From Corynebacterium genitalium ATCC 33030 (GTDB taxonomy: Bacteria; Actinomycetota; Actinomycetes; Mycobacteriales; Mycobacteriaceae), in assembly GCF_000143825.1 (NCBI RefSeq), contig NZ_CM000961.1, forward strand, positions 620,001-684,000: DNA of 64,000 nucleotides, read 5' to 3'. Made by a program: the position numbers and the translations under genes. Shown piece by piece: positions 28,846 through 38,210 of this stretch. Within the stretch, counting starts at the first letter, position 1. Every line of letters starts with the position of its first letter. The notes beneath the pieces were generated by a model that was not told the DNA's origin, ran no database searches, and saw only the letters and a list, made by a program, of their open reading frames with translations.

Positions 28846-28879
28846 AGGCCGATGTTTCACGTGAAACGTCGGCCTTTTT
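28846..28879 (+). terminator. rho-independent terminator whose stem is a parS site
   Basis: The arms AGGCCGATGTTTCAC and GTGAAACGTCGGCCT pair over 15 positions with one mismatch and no separate loop, followed by five T residues. It lies just after the symporter stop, so it is the transcription terminator of that gene. Its central 16 bases are a parS site. Confidence 0.85.
28853..28868. promoter_or_regulatory. parS centromere site within a terminator stem
   Basis: TGTTTCACGTGAAACG, 15 of 16 matches to parS (last base differs). It forms the inner part of the terminator hairpin after the symporter gene. Confidence 0.88.
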
Positions 28880-28902
28880 CATTTTCGGATTACGATGCAG
28901 TC

Positions 28903-29100
28903 ATGGCCATATCAAAGCGCGCCGCCGTCGCTACCGCAGTTGCGCTCCTTCTGGGTGCTGCAGGTGCAGCATTCGGCTTTTCGACGGTCGACGTACCCAC
29001 CCAATCCGACGCCGCTGTTTCCGTCGGTGAGTCCTCAAGCACGACCCCGGGCGTTTCTTCGTCCGGATTCTCGTCTGCTGGAAGTTCATCGAGATTCTAA
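28903..29100 (+). CDS. short Ser-rich exported peptide, unknown
   Basis: A 65-residue protein: MAISKRAAVATAVALLLGAA is a signal peptide or anchor, followed by about 40 residues rich in Ser, Val and Gly (SSSTTPGVSSSGFSSAGSSS). I do not recognise a family. The gene follows the parS-terminator and precedes the 246-residue hypothetical gene. Small size and low complexity make it only a moderately confident gene. Confidence 0.5.
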   Translation: MAISKRAAVATAVALLLGAAGAAFGFSTVDVPTQSDAAVSVGESSSTTPGVSSSGFSSAGSSSRF

Positions 29101-29132
29101 AGCACACTTGTCACAAGAACCTTGGAAGAAAA

Positions 29133-29873
29133 ATGGCCAGCCAAACCGACGTCCGCCTTGTCACCACCACATTCATTTGCAGACCGGAGGATGTCGATTC
29201 CGCGTTCCAGCGCTACCGGGAGAGGGTTGAGGGGTTGGGTGAGAGCGTCGTCACGCATTCGCTCGCACCGCGCCGATGCGCCGACGCTGACCGCGCGTTC
29301 GAGCTGTGGAACTTGCGCACTGAGGCCGCGTACGAGGGCGAGCGCGACCCGGAGAGCATGGACCTCTACCAGCTGCGCACGATTGTGCGCGTTGATCCAG
29401 CAATTGACGACGACGAAGAGCTCTCGGAGCAGCTGGCCAACCATTTCTTCCTCAGTGATCTTGAGGATAATGACCCCTACCCCAGCACCCTTGATGGGTT
29501 CGAGCCGCTGAAACTGCGCCATGCGCCGGCCGACGGGATGCGCGTGGCCAACGTGTACTTCTTGTCGCGGTCCGACAACGAGCCTCGAGTGGCCGCGTTG
29601 TACCAAGGTGCGATCGAGCGACTCGACCCAGCCGCTCACACACGGTTGGAGCCCTTCGACGTTCTGTCCAACCCTGGCGTCATCGGCCCGCTGTGGATCC
29701 GCGATGCTGCGCTCAACGTCTCCGGGGATGGCGACGGTTGGTTCTCCCCGGGCAAAGATGCGTGGGTGGGACACATCTTCACGAGCGCGCCTGACGACGC
29801 TATCAACGCCGCTCTCCAGGAAAGCTTGGGCACCAACGCGATTCTCGCGCGGGTGGATATTCGCCCGTTCTAA
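29133..29873 (+). CDS. conserved hypothetical protein, 246 residues
   Basis: A soluble acidic protein with no signal peptide or membrane segment and no motif I recognise. Its N-terminal half (VRLVTTTFICRPEDVDSAFQRYRERV) and C-terminal half (WVGHIFTSAPDDAINAALQESLG) both look like alpha/beta segments ending in helices, perhaps a duplicated small domain. The start is ATG 29133, preceded by TGGAAGAAAA. It is followed by a 138-base gap leading to the second HNH gene, so it is likely monocistronic or transcribed with the 65-residue peptide. Confidence 0.75.
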   Translation: MASQTDVRLVTTTFICRPEDVDSAFQRYRERVEGLGESVVTHSLAPRRCADADRAFELWNLRTEAAYEGERDPESMDLYQLRTIVRVDPAIDDDEELSEQLANHFFLSDLEDNDPYPSTLDGFEPLKLRHAPADGMRVANVYFLSRSDNEPRVAALYQGAIERLDPAAHTRLEPFDVLSNPGVIGPLWIRDAALNVSGDGDGWFSPGKDAWVGHIFTSAPDDAINAALQESLGTNAILARVDIRPF

Positions 29874-29961
29874 GACTGTCCCCCTGACCAGCGTTCATTG
29901 ACAATCGATTCGAACATGCAAGCGAACGAATAGGTTCTTTCGAGCGGTGTTGTTGGGTCCG

Positions 29962-29981
29962 TATGCAAGTATGTTCGCATA
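29962..29981 (+). promoter_or_regulatory. palindromic element upstream of second DUF222/HNH gene
   Basis: TATGC and GCATA arms around a 10-base spacer containing AAGTATGTTC; flanking G and C extend the palindrome. It lies 30 bases before the start codon, the same distance as the related element at 17501-17520. GTTCG and CGAAC half-sites nearby resemble LexA recognition half-sites. Confidence 0.5.
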
Positions 29982-30011
29982 CACGTTGAACGCACCTGCA
30001 GGGGGGGAACC

Positions 30012-31544
30012 ATGGCTGCACGAACGAGACCTGAACCGTATTTCCTGACCGAGAAACCCGATGATGACGTCGCGCTGGCCGGAGCGGAAGCGCGGGCCGC
30101 TCAACTCAAGATCTTCAAGCAGTATTGCTTTGACCCGTCTGAAGTCGAGGGTGGAGAGATCCTCGGCAACCGTGACCACGACCGTGAGACGTCTCGTCTA
30201 AGCCAACTGGCCGGGATCAACAAGCGGGCGGCGGAAGAAGGGATCTACGCGTATCAGACGCTGCGCCGCTTGCCCCGTCTACGAGAGATGCAACTCGCAA
30301 CGGCGCGGTTGGATCTGGACCGCTTATCCGCTGTAGCCGCCGCGATCGGATGCTTGGGGCCCGATGCCCCGGCCGAGGCGTACGAAGCCTTCGACGATGC
30401 ACTTGTGGAGATGTTCACGCCCGTCAAGACGCGGCAAGCGTTGCCGGCGCGCAACACGATCACGTTGCGGCTGAACAAGATGATCGGTGACTTCGACACC
30501 GAGGCCGCATTCGACCTGGCGAAGAAAAAGAACCGAAAGCGCACCACGCCGGGCGCTCCTCAGATCGACTTCGGGCCGGGGGCAGCTGGGTCCGATGAAG
30601 CATGGATGACGCTCTCCGCTGACAATGCCTCCATTGCAGCACTCCGCTCCAACATAAATGAAGCAGCGCGAAAAGAGAAGGTCACCCAAGCGGAGGCCGC
30701 AATCAAGCTGCTCACCGGTGACATCACCCCAGCCGCGACAGCGACGATCTACGCGTACACGCCAAAAGGTGCTGATGGCGGCGTGGACGAGTCCTCGGCC
30801 TCCTTTATTCCGGGGTTCGGGTACACGGGGGCGTCGGGAAGCGCCATGCTTCATCTTTTGGCCGAAAAGTTCGGCACAACCGTGATCGACCTCGACGCAG
30901 CAGCCACGAAAGTCGTGGCGGGCCATGATGCACCGGCGGATATGGCTGCGTTTGTCCGCGGGCGCGACGGAACCTGCATCTTCCCGGGATGCACACGGCC
31001 CGCGACGAACTGCCAGCTTGACCACCGGATCCCCTCGGACGAAGGCGGCCCCACCACCGCGAGCAATCTCTTCTGTCTGTGCCAACATCACCACAACTGC
31101 AAAACCGATCGCGGCGCCTTCTATGTCCAAGACGCACTGACTGGAGAAATCATCTGGTTGTACGACGACGGGACCTACCAGCGCATCGACCCCGACTCCA
31201 TTACCGGGGCGAACCTCACCCCCACCAACCCGCGGTGGCGCCGCACGCTCGACGACGTAGAACGGTTGAGGAAGAAGGCGACCCACTTTCACGCAAAAAG
31301 TCACACCATTCTTGACGGTTACGAAAATAAGGTGGTGGCGTATGACCCCTATCTCGGTGCGGAGCGGGAAGCTGCGTGGTCCGCATACCGCCAGTGCCAA
31401 GCGGATTTGGAGAAGTTGGCGGCCCAGTATGACCTGAAGTTCCCGTTCGATCCCGTGCCGCCGAGGTGGATCCCAGATGATGAACTTGATGCACCTGAAC
31501 CGGAGGCCTACACGATGCCTGAAGAGACGGAGGCCGCCTATTAG
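30012..31544 (+). CDS. DUF222 / HNH endonuclease domain protein (13E12-like), copy 2
   Basis: A 510-residue paralog of the protein at 17551. The DUF222 part has YQTLRRLPRLREMQLATARLD, and the HNH domain has CIFPGCTRPATNCQLDHRIP followed by NLFCLCQHHHNCKTD with the zinc and catalytic positions intact. Start ATG 30012 follows GGGGGGGAACC. The two copies share overall length, the same final segments (CHTILDGYENK-like and KFPFDP) and the upstream element. The stop is only eleven bases before leuS, so this gene may be read into leuS. A putative nuclease of unknown biological role. Confidence 0.85.
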   Translation: MAARTRPEPYFLTEKPDDDVALAGAEARAAQLKIFKQYCFDPSEVEGGEILGNRDHDRETSRLSQLAGINKRAAEEGIYAYQTLRRLPRLREMQLATARLDLDRLSAVAAAIGCLGPDAPAEAYEAFDDALVEMFTPVKTRQALPARNTITLRLNKMIGDFDTEAAFDLAKKKNRKRTTPGAPQIDFGPGAAGSDEAWMTLSADNASIAALRSNINEAARKEKVTQAEAAIKLLTGDITPAATATIYAYTPKGADGGVDESSASFIPGFGYTGASGSAMLHLLAEKFGTTVIDLDAAATKVVAGHDAPADMAAFVRGRDGTCIFPGCTRPATNCQLDHRIPSDEGGPTTASNLFCLCQHHHNCKTDRGAFYVQDALTGEIIWLYDDGTYQRIDPDSITGANLTPTNPRWRRTLDDVERLRKKATHFHAKSHTILDGYENKVVAYDPYLGAEREAAWSAYRQCQADLEKLAAQYDLKFPFDPVPPRWIPDDELDAPEPEAYTMPEETEAAY

Positions 31545-31555
31545 ACTGACTAACC

Positions 31556-34402
31556 ATGACTAGCGCGACTGGACCGGCGTTCCGCTACACAGCGGGCCTT
31601 GCCAACGACATTGAACAAAAGTGGCAAAAATACTGGATCGACAACGGGACGTTCAACGCCCCGAACCCAGTCGGCCCCCTCGCTGACGGTGGCGAACTTC
31701 CCGCCGACAAGCTCAACGTCCAGGACATGTTCCCCTACCCCTCCGGTGCCGGTCTACACGTCGGCCACCCGCTGGGGTACATCGCCACGGACGTGTTCGC
31801 TCGCTATAACCGCATGCTGGGCAAGAACGTCCTGCACACCCTGGGCTACGATTCCTTCGGGCTGCCCGCGGAGCAGTACGCCATTCAGACAGGCACGCAC
31901 CCGCGCACGACCACGATGGCGAATATCGAGAACATGACCCGCCAGCTGGACGCGCTGGGTCTCGGCCACGATCGCCGCCGCTCCGTCGCCACGACCGATC
32001 CAGAGTTCTACCGCTGGACGCAGTGGATCTTCTTGCAGATCTTCAATTCATGGTTCGACGAGGATCAGCAGAAGGCACGCCCCATCGCGGAGCTTATCGA
32101 CGAACTGACCTCCGGCAAGCGCACCACGAAGGATGGGCGTGACTACAACGGGCTGGATGACGTCGAAAAGCAAAAGGCAGTAGATGAGTTCCGCCTGGTG
32201 TACCTGTCTGATTCGATGGTGAACTGGTGCCCCGGCTTGGGAACGGTGCTGGCGAACGAAGAGGTCACGGCCGAGGGTCGGTCGGAGCGCGGCAACTACC
32301 CGGTGTTCCGTAAGCGCCTGCGCCAGTGGATGATGCGCATCACCGCGTATTCGGACCGCCTGCTCGATGACCTTGAGCTGTTGGATTGGCCCGACAAGGT
32401 CAAGGCGATGCAGCGCAACTGGGTCGGTCGTTCGCGCGGTGCGGAGGTCGCGTTCCAGTCTGAGGCTGGCCCGCTGGAGGTGTTCACCACCCGCCCCGAC
32501 ACGCTGTTCGGTGCGACGTATATGGTGCTCGCGCCCGAGCATGAGCTTGTCGACGCACTGACGGCCGATTCCTACCCCGCAAACGTGGACTCCCGCTGGA
32601 CGTACGGAGAGCAAACCCCTGCAGAGGCTGTCGCAGCGTACAAGCGCGCGATCGCGGCGAAGTCCGACGTGGAGCGACAGGAGAACAAGGAGAAGACGGG
32701 TGTCTTCCTTGGTTCCTATGCCGTGAACCCGGTCAACGGCGAGCAGGTGCCGGTGTTCATCGCGGATTACGTTCTCACCGGTTACGGCACCGGCGCCATC
32801 ATGGCGGTGCCGGCCCACGATGAACGCGACTATGAATTCGCCACCGTCTTCGGCCTGCCGATCATCCCAGTTCTCGAGGGCGGCAATATCGAGGAGGCCG
32901 CGTTCACCGAGGACGGCCCGCACATCAACTCCGCCAATGAGTCCGGTCTGGACCTCAACGGCTTGGGCAAGACGGAGTCGATTGAGAAGGCGATTGACTG
33001 GTTGGTTGAGCAGGGCTCTGGTGTTGAGCGCATCCAGTACAAGCTGCGCGACTGGCTCTTCGCTCGTCAGCGCTACTGGGGTGAGCCGTTCCCGATCGTG
33101 TACGACGACAATGGTGTCGCGCACGCGCTGCCGGAGTCGATGCTGCCGGTCGAGCTTCCGGACGTGGAGGATTACAACCCGGTCTCCTTCGATCCGGATG
33201 ACGCTGATTCGGAGCCTTCTCCCCCACTGGCGAAGGCGACCGAGTGGGTCGAGGTCGAGCTCGATCTTGGGAATGGCCCTCAGAAGTACACTCGCGACAC
33301 GAACGTCATGCCGCAGTGGGCGGGGTCGTCCTGGTACCAGCTGCGCTACATCGACCCGACGAACGATGAGGCGCTGTGCGACATCGAGAACGAGCGCTAC
33401 TGGGCCGGACCGCAGCCGTCCAAGCACGGTGAGAATGATCCGGGTGGTGTGGACCTCTACGTCGGCGGTGTTGAGCACGCCGTGTTGCACCTGCTGTACT
33501 CGCGTTTCTGGCACAAGGTGCTCTACGACCTGGGCCACGTGACCTCCAAGGAGCCGTACCGCCGCCTGTACAACCAGGGCTACATCCAGGCCTACGCCTA
33601 CACGGATTCACGTGGCGTGTACGTGCCGGCTGCTGAGGTTGAGGAGAAGGACGGAAAGTTCTTCTACCAGGGCGAAGAGGTCAAGCAGGAGTACGGCAAG
33701 ATGGGCAAGTCCCTCAAGAATGCCGTGGCTCCCGATGAGATCGCGCGCGATTTCGGTGCCGATACGCTGCGTGTTTATGAGATGTCGATGGGTCCGCTGG
33801 ACACCTCCCGCCCGTGGGCGACGAAGGATGTCGTAGGTTCGCACCGCTTCCTGCAGCGCCTGTGGCGACTCGTGGTCGATGAAGAGACCGGTGAGGTCGA
33901 TGTCTTCGATGAGCCCATGACCGACGAAGACGCGAAACAGCTCAACCGCACGATCGCCGGTGTCCGCGACGACTACGCGAACCTGCGCGACAACACGGTC
34001 GTGGCGAAGCTCATCGAGTACGTCAACTACCTGACCAAGGCGCGCGAGAAATCCGGTGCGAATGTTTCACGTGAAACGGTGGAGCCGCTCGTGCAGATGG
34101 TCTCCCCGCTCGCGCCGCACATCGCCGAAGAGCTGTGGGCGCGTCTCGGCCACTCCGGCACGATCACGTTCGAGTCCTTCCCCACATTCGACGAGAGCTT
34201 GCTGACCGACGACACCGTCGAGATCCCCGTCCAGATCAACGGCAAGGTCCGCGCGCGTGTCGACGTCCCCACCGACGCCTCCAAGGACGACATCGAGGCG
34301 ATCGCGGTTGCGGACGAGCGCGTCGCATCGCTTATCGACGGCAAGAACGTGGTCAAAACCATCGTCGTCCCAGGACGAATGGTCAACCTCGTGGTGAAAT
34401 GA
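31556..34402 (+). CDS. leuS: leucyl-tRNA synthetase
   Basis: Class I aminoacyl-tRNA synthetase that charges tRNA-Leu. The 948-residue protein has the HIGH-type motif in [16 protein letters not shown] and the KMSKS motif as GKMGKSLKN (about residue 720). The CP1 editing domain with its [18 protein letters not shown] signature is near residues 405-422. [20 protein letters not shown] is typical of bacterial LeuRS. A near-perfect parS (34063-34078) is encoded as VSRET late in the gene. Two 11-mer copies occur (32092-32102 and 34330-34340). No T-box or leader precedes it. Confidence 0.97.
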   Translation: MTSATGPAFRYTAGLANDIEQKWQKYWIDNGTFNAPNPVGPLADGGELPADKLNVQDMFPYPSGAGLHVGHPLGYIATDVFARYNRMLGKNVLHTLGYDSFGLPAEQYAIQTGTHPRTTTMANIENMTRQLDALGLGHDRRRSVATTDPEFYRWTQWIFLQIFNSWFDEDQQKARPIAELIDELTSGKRTTKDGRDYNGLDDVEKQKAVDEFRLVYLSDSMVNWCPGLGTVLANEEVTAEGRSERGNYPVFRKRLRQWMMRITAYSDRLLDDLELLDWPDKVKAMQRNWVGRSRGAEVAFQSEAGPLEVFTTRPDTLFGATYMVLAPEHELVDALTADSYPANVDSRWTYGEQTPAEAVAAYKRAIAAKSDVERQENKEKTGVFLGSYAVNPVNGEQVPVFIADYVLTGYGTGAIMAVPAHDERDYEFATVFGLPIIPVLEGGNIEEAAFTEDGPHINSANESGLDLNGLGKTESIEKAIDWLVEQGSGVERIQYKLRDWLFARQRYWGEPFPIVYDDNGVAHALPESMLPVELPDVEDYNPVSFDPDDADSEPSPPLAKATEWVEVELDLGNGPQKYTRDTNVMPQWAGSSWYQLRYIDPTNDEALCDIENERYWAGPQPSKHGENDPGGVDLYVGGVEHAVLHLLYSRFWHKVLYDLGHVTSKEPYRRLYNQGYIQAYAYTDSRGVYVPAAEVEEKDGKFFYQGEEVKQEYGKMGKSLKNAVAPDEIARDFGADTLRVYEMSMGPLDTSRPWATKDVVGSHRFLQRLWRLVVDEETGEVDVFDEPMTDEDAKQLNRTIAGVRDDYANLRDNTVVAKLIEYVNYLTKAREKSGANVSRETVEPLVQMVSPLAPHIAEELWARLGHSGTITFESFPTFDESLLTDDTVEIPVQINGKVRARVDVPTDASKDDIEAIAVADERVASLIDGKNVVKTIVVPGRMVNLVVK
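34063..34078. promoter_or_regulatory. parS centromere site inside leuS
   Basis: TGTTTCACGTGAAACG, 15 of 16 consensus matches. It is encoded in-frame as Val-Ser-Arg-Glu-Thr, the same coding register as the site in trpCF. Confidence 0.9.
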
Positions 34403-34935
34403 CGGTGACAAGCCGCCGGGCAGCGGCCGGAGCGCTCGCAGCGTATTCGGGCGTGGTCATTGCGTTGACCATGCTCAAGGCGTTCTTTCGGATTGGGTAC
34501 CTCTGGGATCCCGCGAACCAGATGCGGAGGGGCGTCTCGCTTGTCCCCTTCTCGGACCTGGTTGAGGCGAAATCGTGGTTCGGGCCGCTCTTCGGATACG
34601 GAGGCAATATCGCGTTCTTCGTCCCGGTTGGCGTGCTCGCATTCATTCTTTTTGAACGTGCACGCCGACCGGTGCTCACCGCGACTCTCTTCGGTGCCGG
34701 GTTCAGCCTGCTCATCGAGGTGTCGCAGTACGTTTTCGGGCTAGGGTACTCCGATATTGATGACTTCCTCATGAACACCCTCGGCGCGTTCATCGGCGCG
34801 AAGATCGCCCAGTGGTTCGGCCCACGGCTGCACAAGGTCTGGATCGGTCTCGCGTACGGTGTCGTTTTCCTGTTCATCTCCCTCGTCCTCGCCGGTGAGA
34901 GCTTTGGAGATCCGGAGAAAATTAAGCAGGTTTGA
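34399..34935 (+). CDS. VanZ family membrane protein
   Basis: A 178-residue protein with about four helices. The VanZ pattern is seen in [19 protein letters not shown], the [16 protein letters not shown] helix and [25 protein letters not shown], which carries the conserved DIDDxxxNTxG motif. VanZ-like proteins are linked to glycopeptide (teicoplanin) tolerance in enterococci, but corynebacterial members have no known role. The ATG overlaps the leuS stop (ATGA), and the stop overlaps the DUF3800 start (TGATG). Confidence 0.85.
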   Translation: MTVTSRRAAAGALAAYSGVVIALTMLKAFFRIGYLWDPANQMRRGVSLVPFSDLVEAKSWFGPLFGYGGNIAFFVPVGVLAFILFERARRPVLTATLFGAGFSLLIEVSQYVFGLGYSDIDDFLMNTLGAFIGAKIAQWFGPRLHKVWIGLAYGVVFLFISLVLAGESFGDPEKIKQV

Positions 34936-35618
34936 TGGATTCAGGTACGAGCACATCGACTCTTTTCGTTTTCATTGACGAGTCGGGGGATATGCAGTTC
35001 GGCCCTAAGGCTTCGCAGCATTTCGTGTTGTCCGCGGTATGCCTGCGTGATCCGGTCTACACCGCGTCTGTCATGCAGCGATTGAAGTATGACCTGATGG
35101 CTGAGGGAAGCGAAGATCTAGAATTCCACGCGACGGAGAACACTAAAGGGACAAGGAAGCGGGTCGTCGATACGATTTGTGGGCTTGACGGTCTACGGGT
35201 CCACACTGTGTGGATCAATAAGGCTTTTGCTGCTCCTAATCTTCAGAATGAGATCGAGTTATTTCGCCTCTTCGGCGCAGCTATGGGGCGCTGGGTGGGC
35301 AAAGCCTTAGTGGATGACGGGGATCAGCAAGTAATCATGATCTTCGATTCGGTGCTCACGGGTAAGAAACGCAACGCATTCTTGAAGAAAATCAAGCCGA
35401 TCCTGGGCGAACTTGGGGTGAAGTACAGGGTGCTTTTCCACCCAGTCAAGCAGGATCTGAACGGGCAGATCGCGGACTACTTCTCCTGGGCTGCATACCG
35501 AACGTTAGAGCGTCAGGATTCTGCCACGGAAGATCGCCTTAAAGAGGCCGTCCACTGGGATGACTTCAATCTATTCCAGAAGGGAGACCGCGTGTACTGG
35601 CGGAGACCCACAAAGTAG
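34935..35618 (+). CDS. DUF3800 domain protein
   Basis: A 227-residue protein with the DUF3800 signature FIDESGDMQFG at the N-terminus and acidic residues in MIFDSVLTGKKR and NGQIADYFSWAAYR, consistent with the RNase H-like metal-binding fold suggested for this family. Function is unknown, and members are often found in mobile or defence contexts. Codon use and GC (near half AT in places) differ from its neighbours, which suggests recent acquisition. ATG 34935 overlaps the VanZ stop. A complex hairpin (35622-35676) follows the stop. Confidence 0.8.
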   Translation: MDSGTSTSTLFVFIDESGDMQFGPKASQHFVLSAVCLRDPVYTASVMQRLKYDLMAEGSEDLEFHATENTKGTRKRVVDTICGLDGLRVHTVWINKAFAAPNLQNEIELFRLFGAAMGRWVGKALVDDGDQQVIMIFDSVLTGKKRNAFLKKIKPILGELGVKYRVLFHPVKQDLNGQIADYFSWAAYRTLERQDSATEDRLKEAVHWDDFNLFQKGDRVYWRRPTK

Positions 35619-35621
35619 CGA

Positions 35622-35676
35622 CCACCCCGCCTACCGTCCAAGACGGAGAGCCGAGGGGCTCTTCTTAGCGGGGTGG
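35622..35676. other. three-way-junction RNA-like structure between convergent genes
   Basis: CCACCCCGC (35622-35630) pairs with GCGGGGTGG (35668-35676) over nine bases. Inside it CCGTC/GACGG and AGAGCC/GGCTCT form two further hairpins. The result is a compact branched fold between the stops of the DUF3800 gene and the convergent oxidoreductase. A bidirectional terminator is possible but no T run is present. Confidence 0.45.
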
Positions 35677-35725
35677 AACCTTTGTGATCAGTTTAACTCG
35701 CCTTTAGGCCCGAGTCCATGCTGAT

Positions 35726-36673
35726 TTAGATCTTCACAACGGTACGGCCGTGGCGGGCGTTACCCTCCAACAGGTCAGCACCAGCCTGGATAGCGCCTTC
35801 GAGATCAACGGTCTCGGTGTAGGTGGCCAGCTTGTCGGTGTCGAGGGACTCCGCAAGCAGGTTCCAGGCTTCCTCGCGGTGCTCGGATGGGGAGTCAACG
35901 GAGTTGATGCCGACAAGGTTCACTCCGCGGAGAATGAACGGCATGACCGTCGTCTCCAGGTCCGCGCCGGCTGCCAGGCCGCAGGCAGTGACAACGCCGC
36001 CCCACTTGGTCTGAGCGAGAACATTGGCCAACGGTGTGGACCCGACAGAGTCGATCGCACCCGCAAAGCGTGCCTTCTGCAGAGGTTTGCCCTGCTCAGA
36101 GAGCTCAAAGCGGTCGATGATGTCAGCGGCGCCGAGGCCGCGGAGGTAATCGCCGTACTCGTCGACACGCCCGGTAGCCGCGACGACCTCGTGTCCGCGT
36201 GAGGCTAGGAGCTGAATGGCGATGGAGCCAACACCGCCGGTCGCCCCCGTGACAAGGACCGGGCCGGACGGGTTGTTGTGGGCGGAGAAACGCTCGTAGG
36301 CCACAACGGACAGCGCGGCGGTGTAGCCGGCGGTGCCGATGGCGGCGGCGGTCCACGCGTCGAAACGCTCAGGCACGCGGGTGATCTTGTCGGCGTCGAT
36401 ACGCAGCTGCTCGGTGTAGCCGCCGTTGCGCTTCTCGCCAATGCCCCAGCCGTTGACGGTGACCAGGGAGCCGTCGTCAAGCGTGCCCACTGCGTCGATG
36501 CCCGGAACGATGGGTAGCTCGCGCACGATGGCTTTGTCGCCCGCGAGCGCCATGCCGTCCTTGTAATTGACGGAAGAGTGGGACACGGTGAGCAGCGTGT
36601 CGCCCTCCCCTGCATGCTCGGGGGTGGTGTCGACGATTTCGGGGCCATTGTCAGTAATGAGAAGAGTGCTCAT
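35726..36673 (-). CDS. MDR-family NADPH:quinone oxidoreductase / acrylyl-CoA reductase-like (YhdH/AcuI type)
   Basis: A 315-residue medium-chain reductase. The N-terminal SSVNYKDGMALAG and PIVPGIDAVGTL form the catalytic GroES-like fold without zinc ligands. The Rossmann motif is LVTGATGGVGSIAIQLLASRGH, followed by GAADIIDR and CGLAAGADLETTVMPFILRGV, which closely match the YhdH/AcuI subgroup that reduces acryloyl-CoA. The substrate here is inferred only. It is a single gene between the DUF3800 gene and the divergent DUF202 pair. Confidence 0.85.
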   Translation of the reverse strand: MSTLLITDNGPEIVDTTPEHAGEGDTLLTVSHSSVNYKDGMALAGDKAIVRELPIVPGIDAVGTLDDGSLVTVNGWGIGEKRNGGYTEQLRIDADKITRVPERFDAWTAAAIGTAGYTAALSVVAYERFSAHNNPSGPVLVTGATGGVGSIAIQLLASRGHEVVAATGRVDEYGDYLRGLGAADIIDRFELSEQGKPLQKARFAGAIDSVGSTPLANVLAQTKWGGVVTACGLAAGADLETTVMPFILRGVNLVGINSVDSPSEHREEAWNLLAESLDTDKLATYTETVDLEGAIQAGADLLEGNARHGRTVVKI

Positions 36674-36703
36674 GCGCCCCAGGGTAGCCCTACACTGGAC
36701 ACC

Positions 36704-37081
36704 ATGAGCGAGAAGAACCCGGACCAGCGCGGATGGTTCACGCGCACCGTGTTTCCCGACGGGGACGAGCCTGATCCGCGCTTCACGCTGGCCAACGAGC
36801 GAACATTCCTGGCCTGGACCCGCACGGCGCTCGCATTCCTCGCGGGCGGTATCGCTCTGGAGGCCTTCGCGCTACCGGGAATTGACGAGGAGTGGCGCCA
36901 GATCGCGGCCATCGTGCTCATTCTCGTCGGATTGCTCATCGCGCTGGGCTCCGCGGTGCGTTGGGTCCACTTGGAGCGGGCGCTGCGCCACAAGAAACCG
37001 TTGCCGGCGCCTGCGGTGGTTCCGCTGCTCGGAGTCGGCATCGCGTTGGCCAGCTTGGTCGTGCTGATCGGGCTGTTCTGA
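36704..37081 (+). CDS. DUF202 (YidH) family membrane protein, first of a pair
   Basis: A 125-residue protein with the DUF202 signature FTLANERTFLAWTRTALAFLAGG and three helices. The function of the family is unknown. The start ATG 36704 is 31 bases from the divergent oxidoreductase start. The stop overlaps the next DUF202 gene in TGATG, so the pair is made together and may form a heteromer. Confidence 0.85.
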   Translation: MSEKNPDQRGWFTRTVFPDGDEPDPRFTLANERTFLAWTRTALAFLAGGIALEAFALPGIDEEWRQIAAIVLILVGLLIALGSAVRWVHLERALRHKKPLPAPAVVPLLGVGIALASLVVLIGLF

Positions 37082-37410
37082 TGGCCCCTTCCCCCATCCC
37101 CGTCGCAGACGAAGGGCTCCAACCCGAACGCACAGCGATGTCGTGGACCCGCACGGCGTTGGCCATGGCAGTCTGCTCGCTCACCCTTTTACGCTGGTCG
37201 CGGCCGTATTCCGCGCTCGTGTTCGGAGCTATGGGGCTGCTCGCCCTCCTGGCTATGGCCATCATCGTGCGCAACCGCGCCGAGTATCGTGCGGAGGCCG
37301 AGGGATTGAGCCACGAGCGTATCGACGCCAACGTGTTCGGCGTCCTCACCATCACCCTAGGAATGACTGTGCTCGGCGGGCTGGGCCTACACCTAGTGGT
37401 ACAGGCTTAG
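37081..37410 (+). CDS. DUF202 family membrane protein, second of a pair
   Basis: A 109-residue shorter DUF202 protein with LQPERTAMSWTRTALAMAV (same RTxxxWTRTALA core as its neighbour) and three helices. It overlaps the upstream paralog by one base, and its end overlaps the convergent pRiA4b-ORF3-like gene by four bases. Confidence 0.82.
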   Translation: MAPSPIPVADEGLQPERTAMSWTRTALAMAVCSLTLLRWSRPYSALVFGAMGLLALLAMAIIVRNRAEYRAEAEGLSHERIDANVFGVLTITLGMTVLGGLGLHLVVQA

Positions 37411-38210
37411 TCCTTCTCGTCCCGCTCGTCGCTGTCGGTGTCCTCGTCTGGCTCTTCCGTCAGTTCGCTCGCCTGGTCGGCGAAGAACTCCGACATGGCG
37501 GCAATGAGGGTGGGGTTGCGCTCCGGATTGGGGTCTAAGTCGAGGATCTGCTGCAGGTCAGGGCGGGACTGCACGAAGGAATCGAACCCCTCGATGATCT
37601 CAGGGGCGCGGGGGTCATCCATGAGCTCATCGTCGTTGGTGAGGAAGAGGTTCTCCGCGGTGTATGCGATGCGCTCAGCGACGGAGGGGTGATGGGCGTG
37701 CGAGAGACGTTCGACCAAGCGCTCCGGACTCATCACCGGCATGAAGCTCAGGAGCAGGGGTGATACCTTCAGGTCCGGTTCGAGACCGGCGGCGAGCCGG
37801 AGAGCCTCGGTGTGGAAGGCCGACATCATGTCCGGGCTGCCGCAGGCTTCGAGGACGTCGGGGCCTAATGCGTCGACAAGCATGGGCGAGGGCATGTCGA
37901 CGTCGGTGGTGCCCAGCACATCGATGCTGACCGCCCAGGTCGCGGCTGGGTCATAGAAGTACGTCATGCCGTCGATGTCGGCGACGGTGAGGGTGTGCTC
38001 GCTCAGTTCCCCGTCGGTCGGTTCATCGGTGTAAAGGGTGCGGGAGCCACCGTCCTCGCTGGCGAAGAAATGGTCGGACGTGCCGCTGAAGCCGAATGCC
38101 GCATCAATGAGCGCGGCCATGCCGGAAAGGTCAATAGCGTCCTCGACGTTCAGGACGCGCGTGATTTCGGGGCGCGAACCCTGTACCGTCATGGACAGCG
38201 TGACAATCAT
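37407..38210 (-). CDS. pRiA4b ORF-3-like domain protein
   Basis: A 267-residue acidic protein. The N-terminal 110 residues resemble the plasmid pRiA4b ORF-3 domain: LSMTVQGSRPEITRVL, LIDAAFGFSGTSDHFF (family: aFGW..HLheF) and MTYFYDPAATWAVSIDVLG (family: YDfGDdWeHxI). The C-terminal half is helical and the tail (TEEPDEDTDSDERDEKD) very acidic. No function is known. Its ATG overlaps the stop of the upstream cupin-like gene in ATGA. Confidence 0.6.
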   Translation of the reverse strand: MIVTLSMTVQGSRPEITRVLNVEDAIDLSGMAALIDAAFGFSGTSDHFFASEDGGSRTLYTDEPTDGELSEHTLTVADIDGMTYFYDPAATWAVSIDVLGTTDVDMPSPMLVDALGPDVLEACGSPDMMSAFHTEALRLAAGLEPDLKVSPLLLSFMPVMSPERLVERLSHAHHPSVAERIAYTAENLFLTNDDELMDDPRAPEIIEGFDSFVQSRPDLQQILDLDPNPERNPTLIAAMSEFFADQASELTEEPDEDTDSDERDEKD

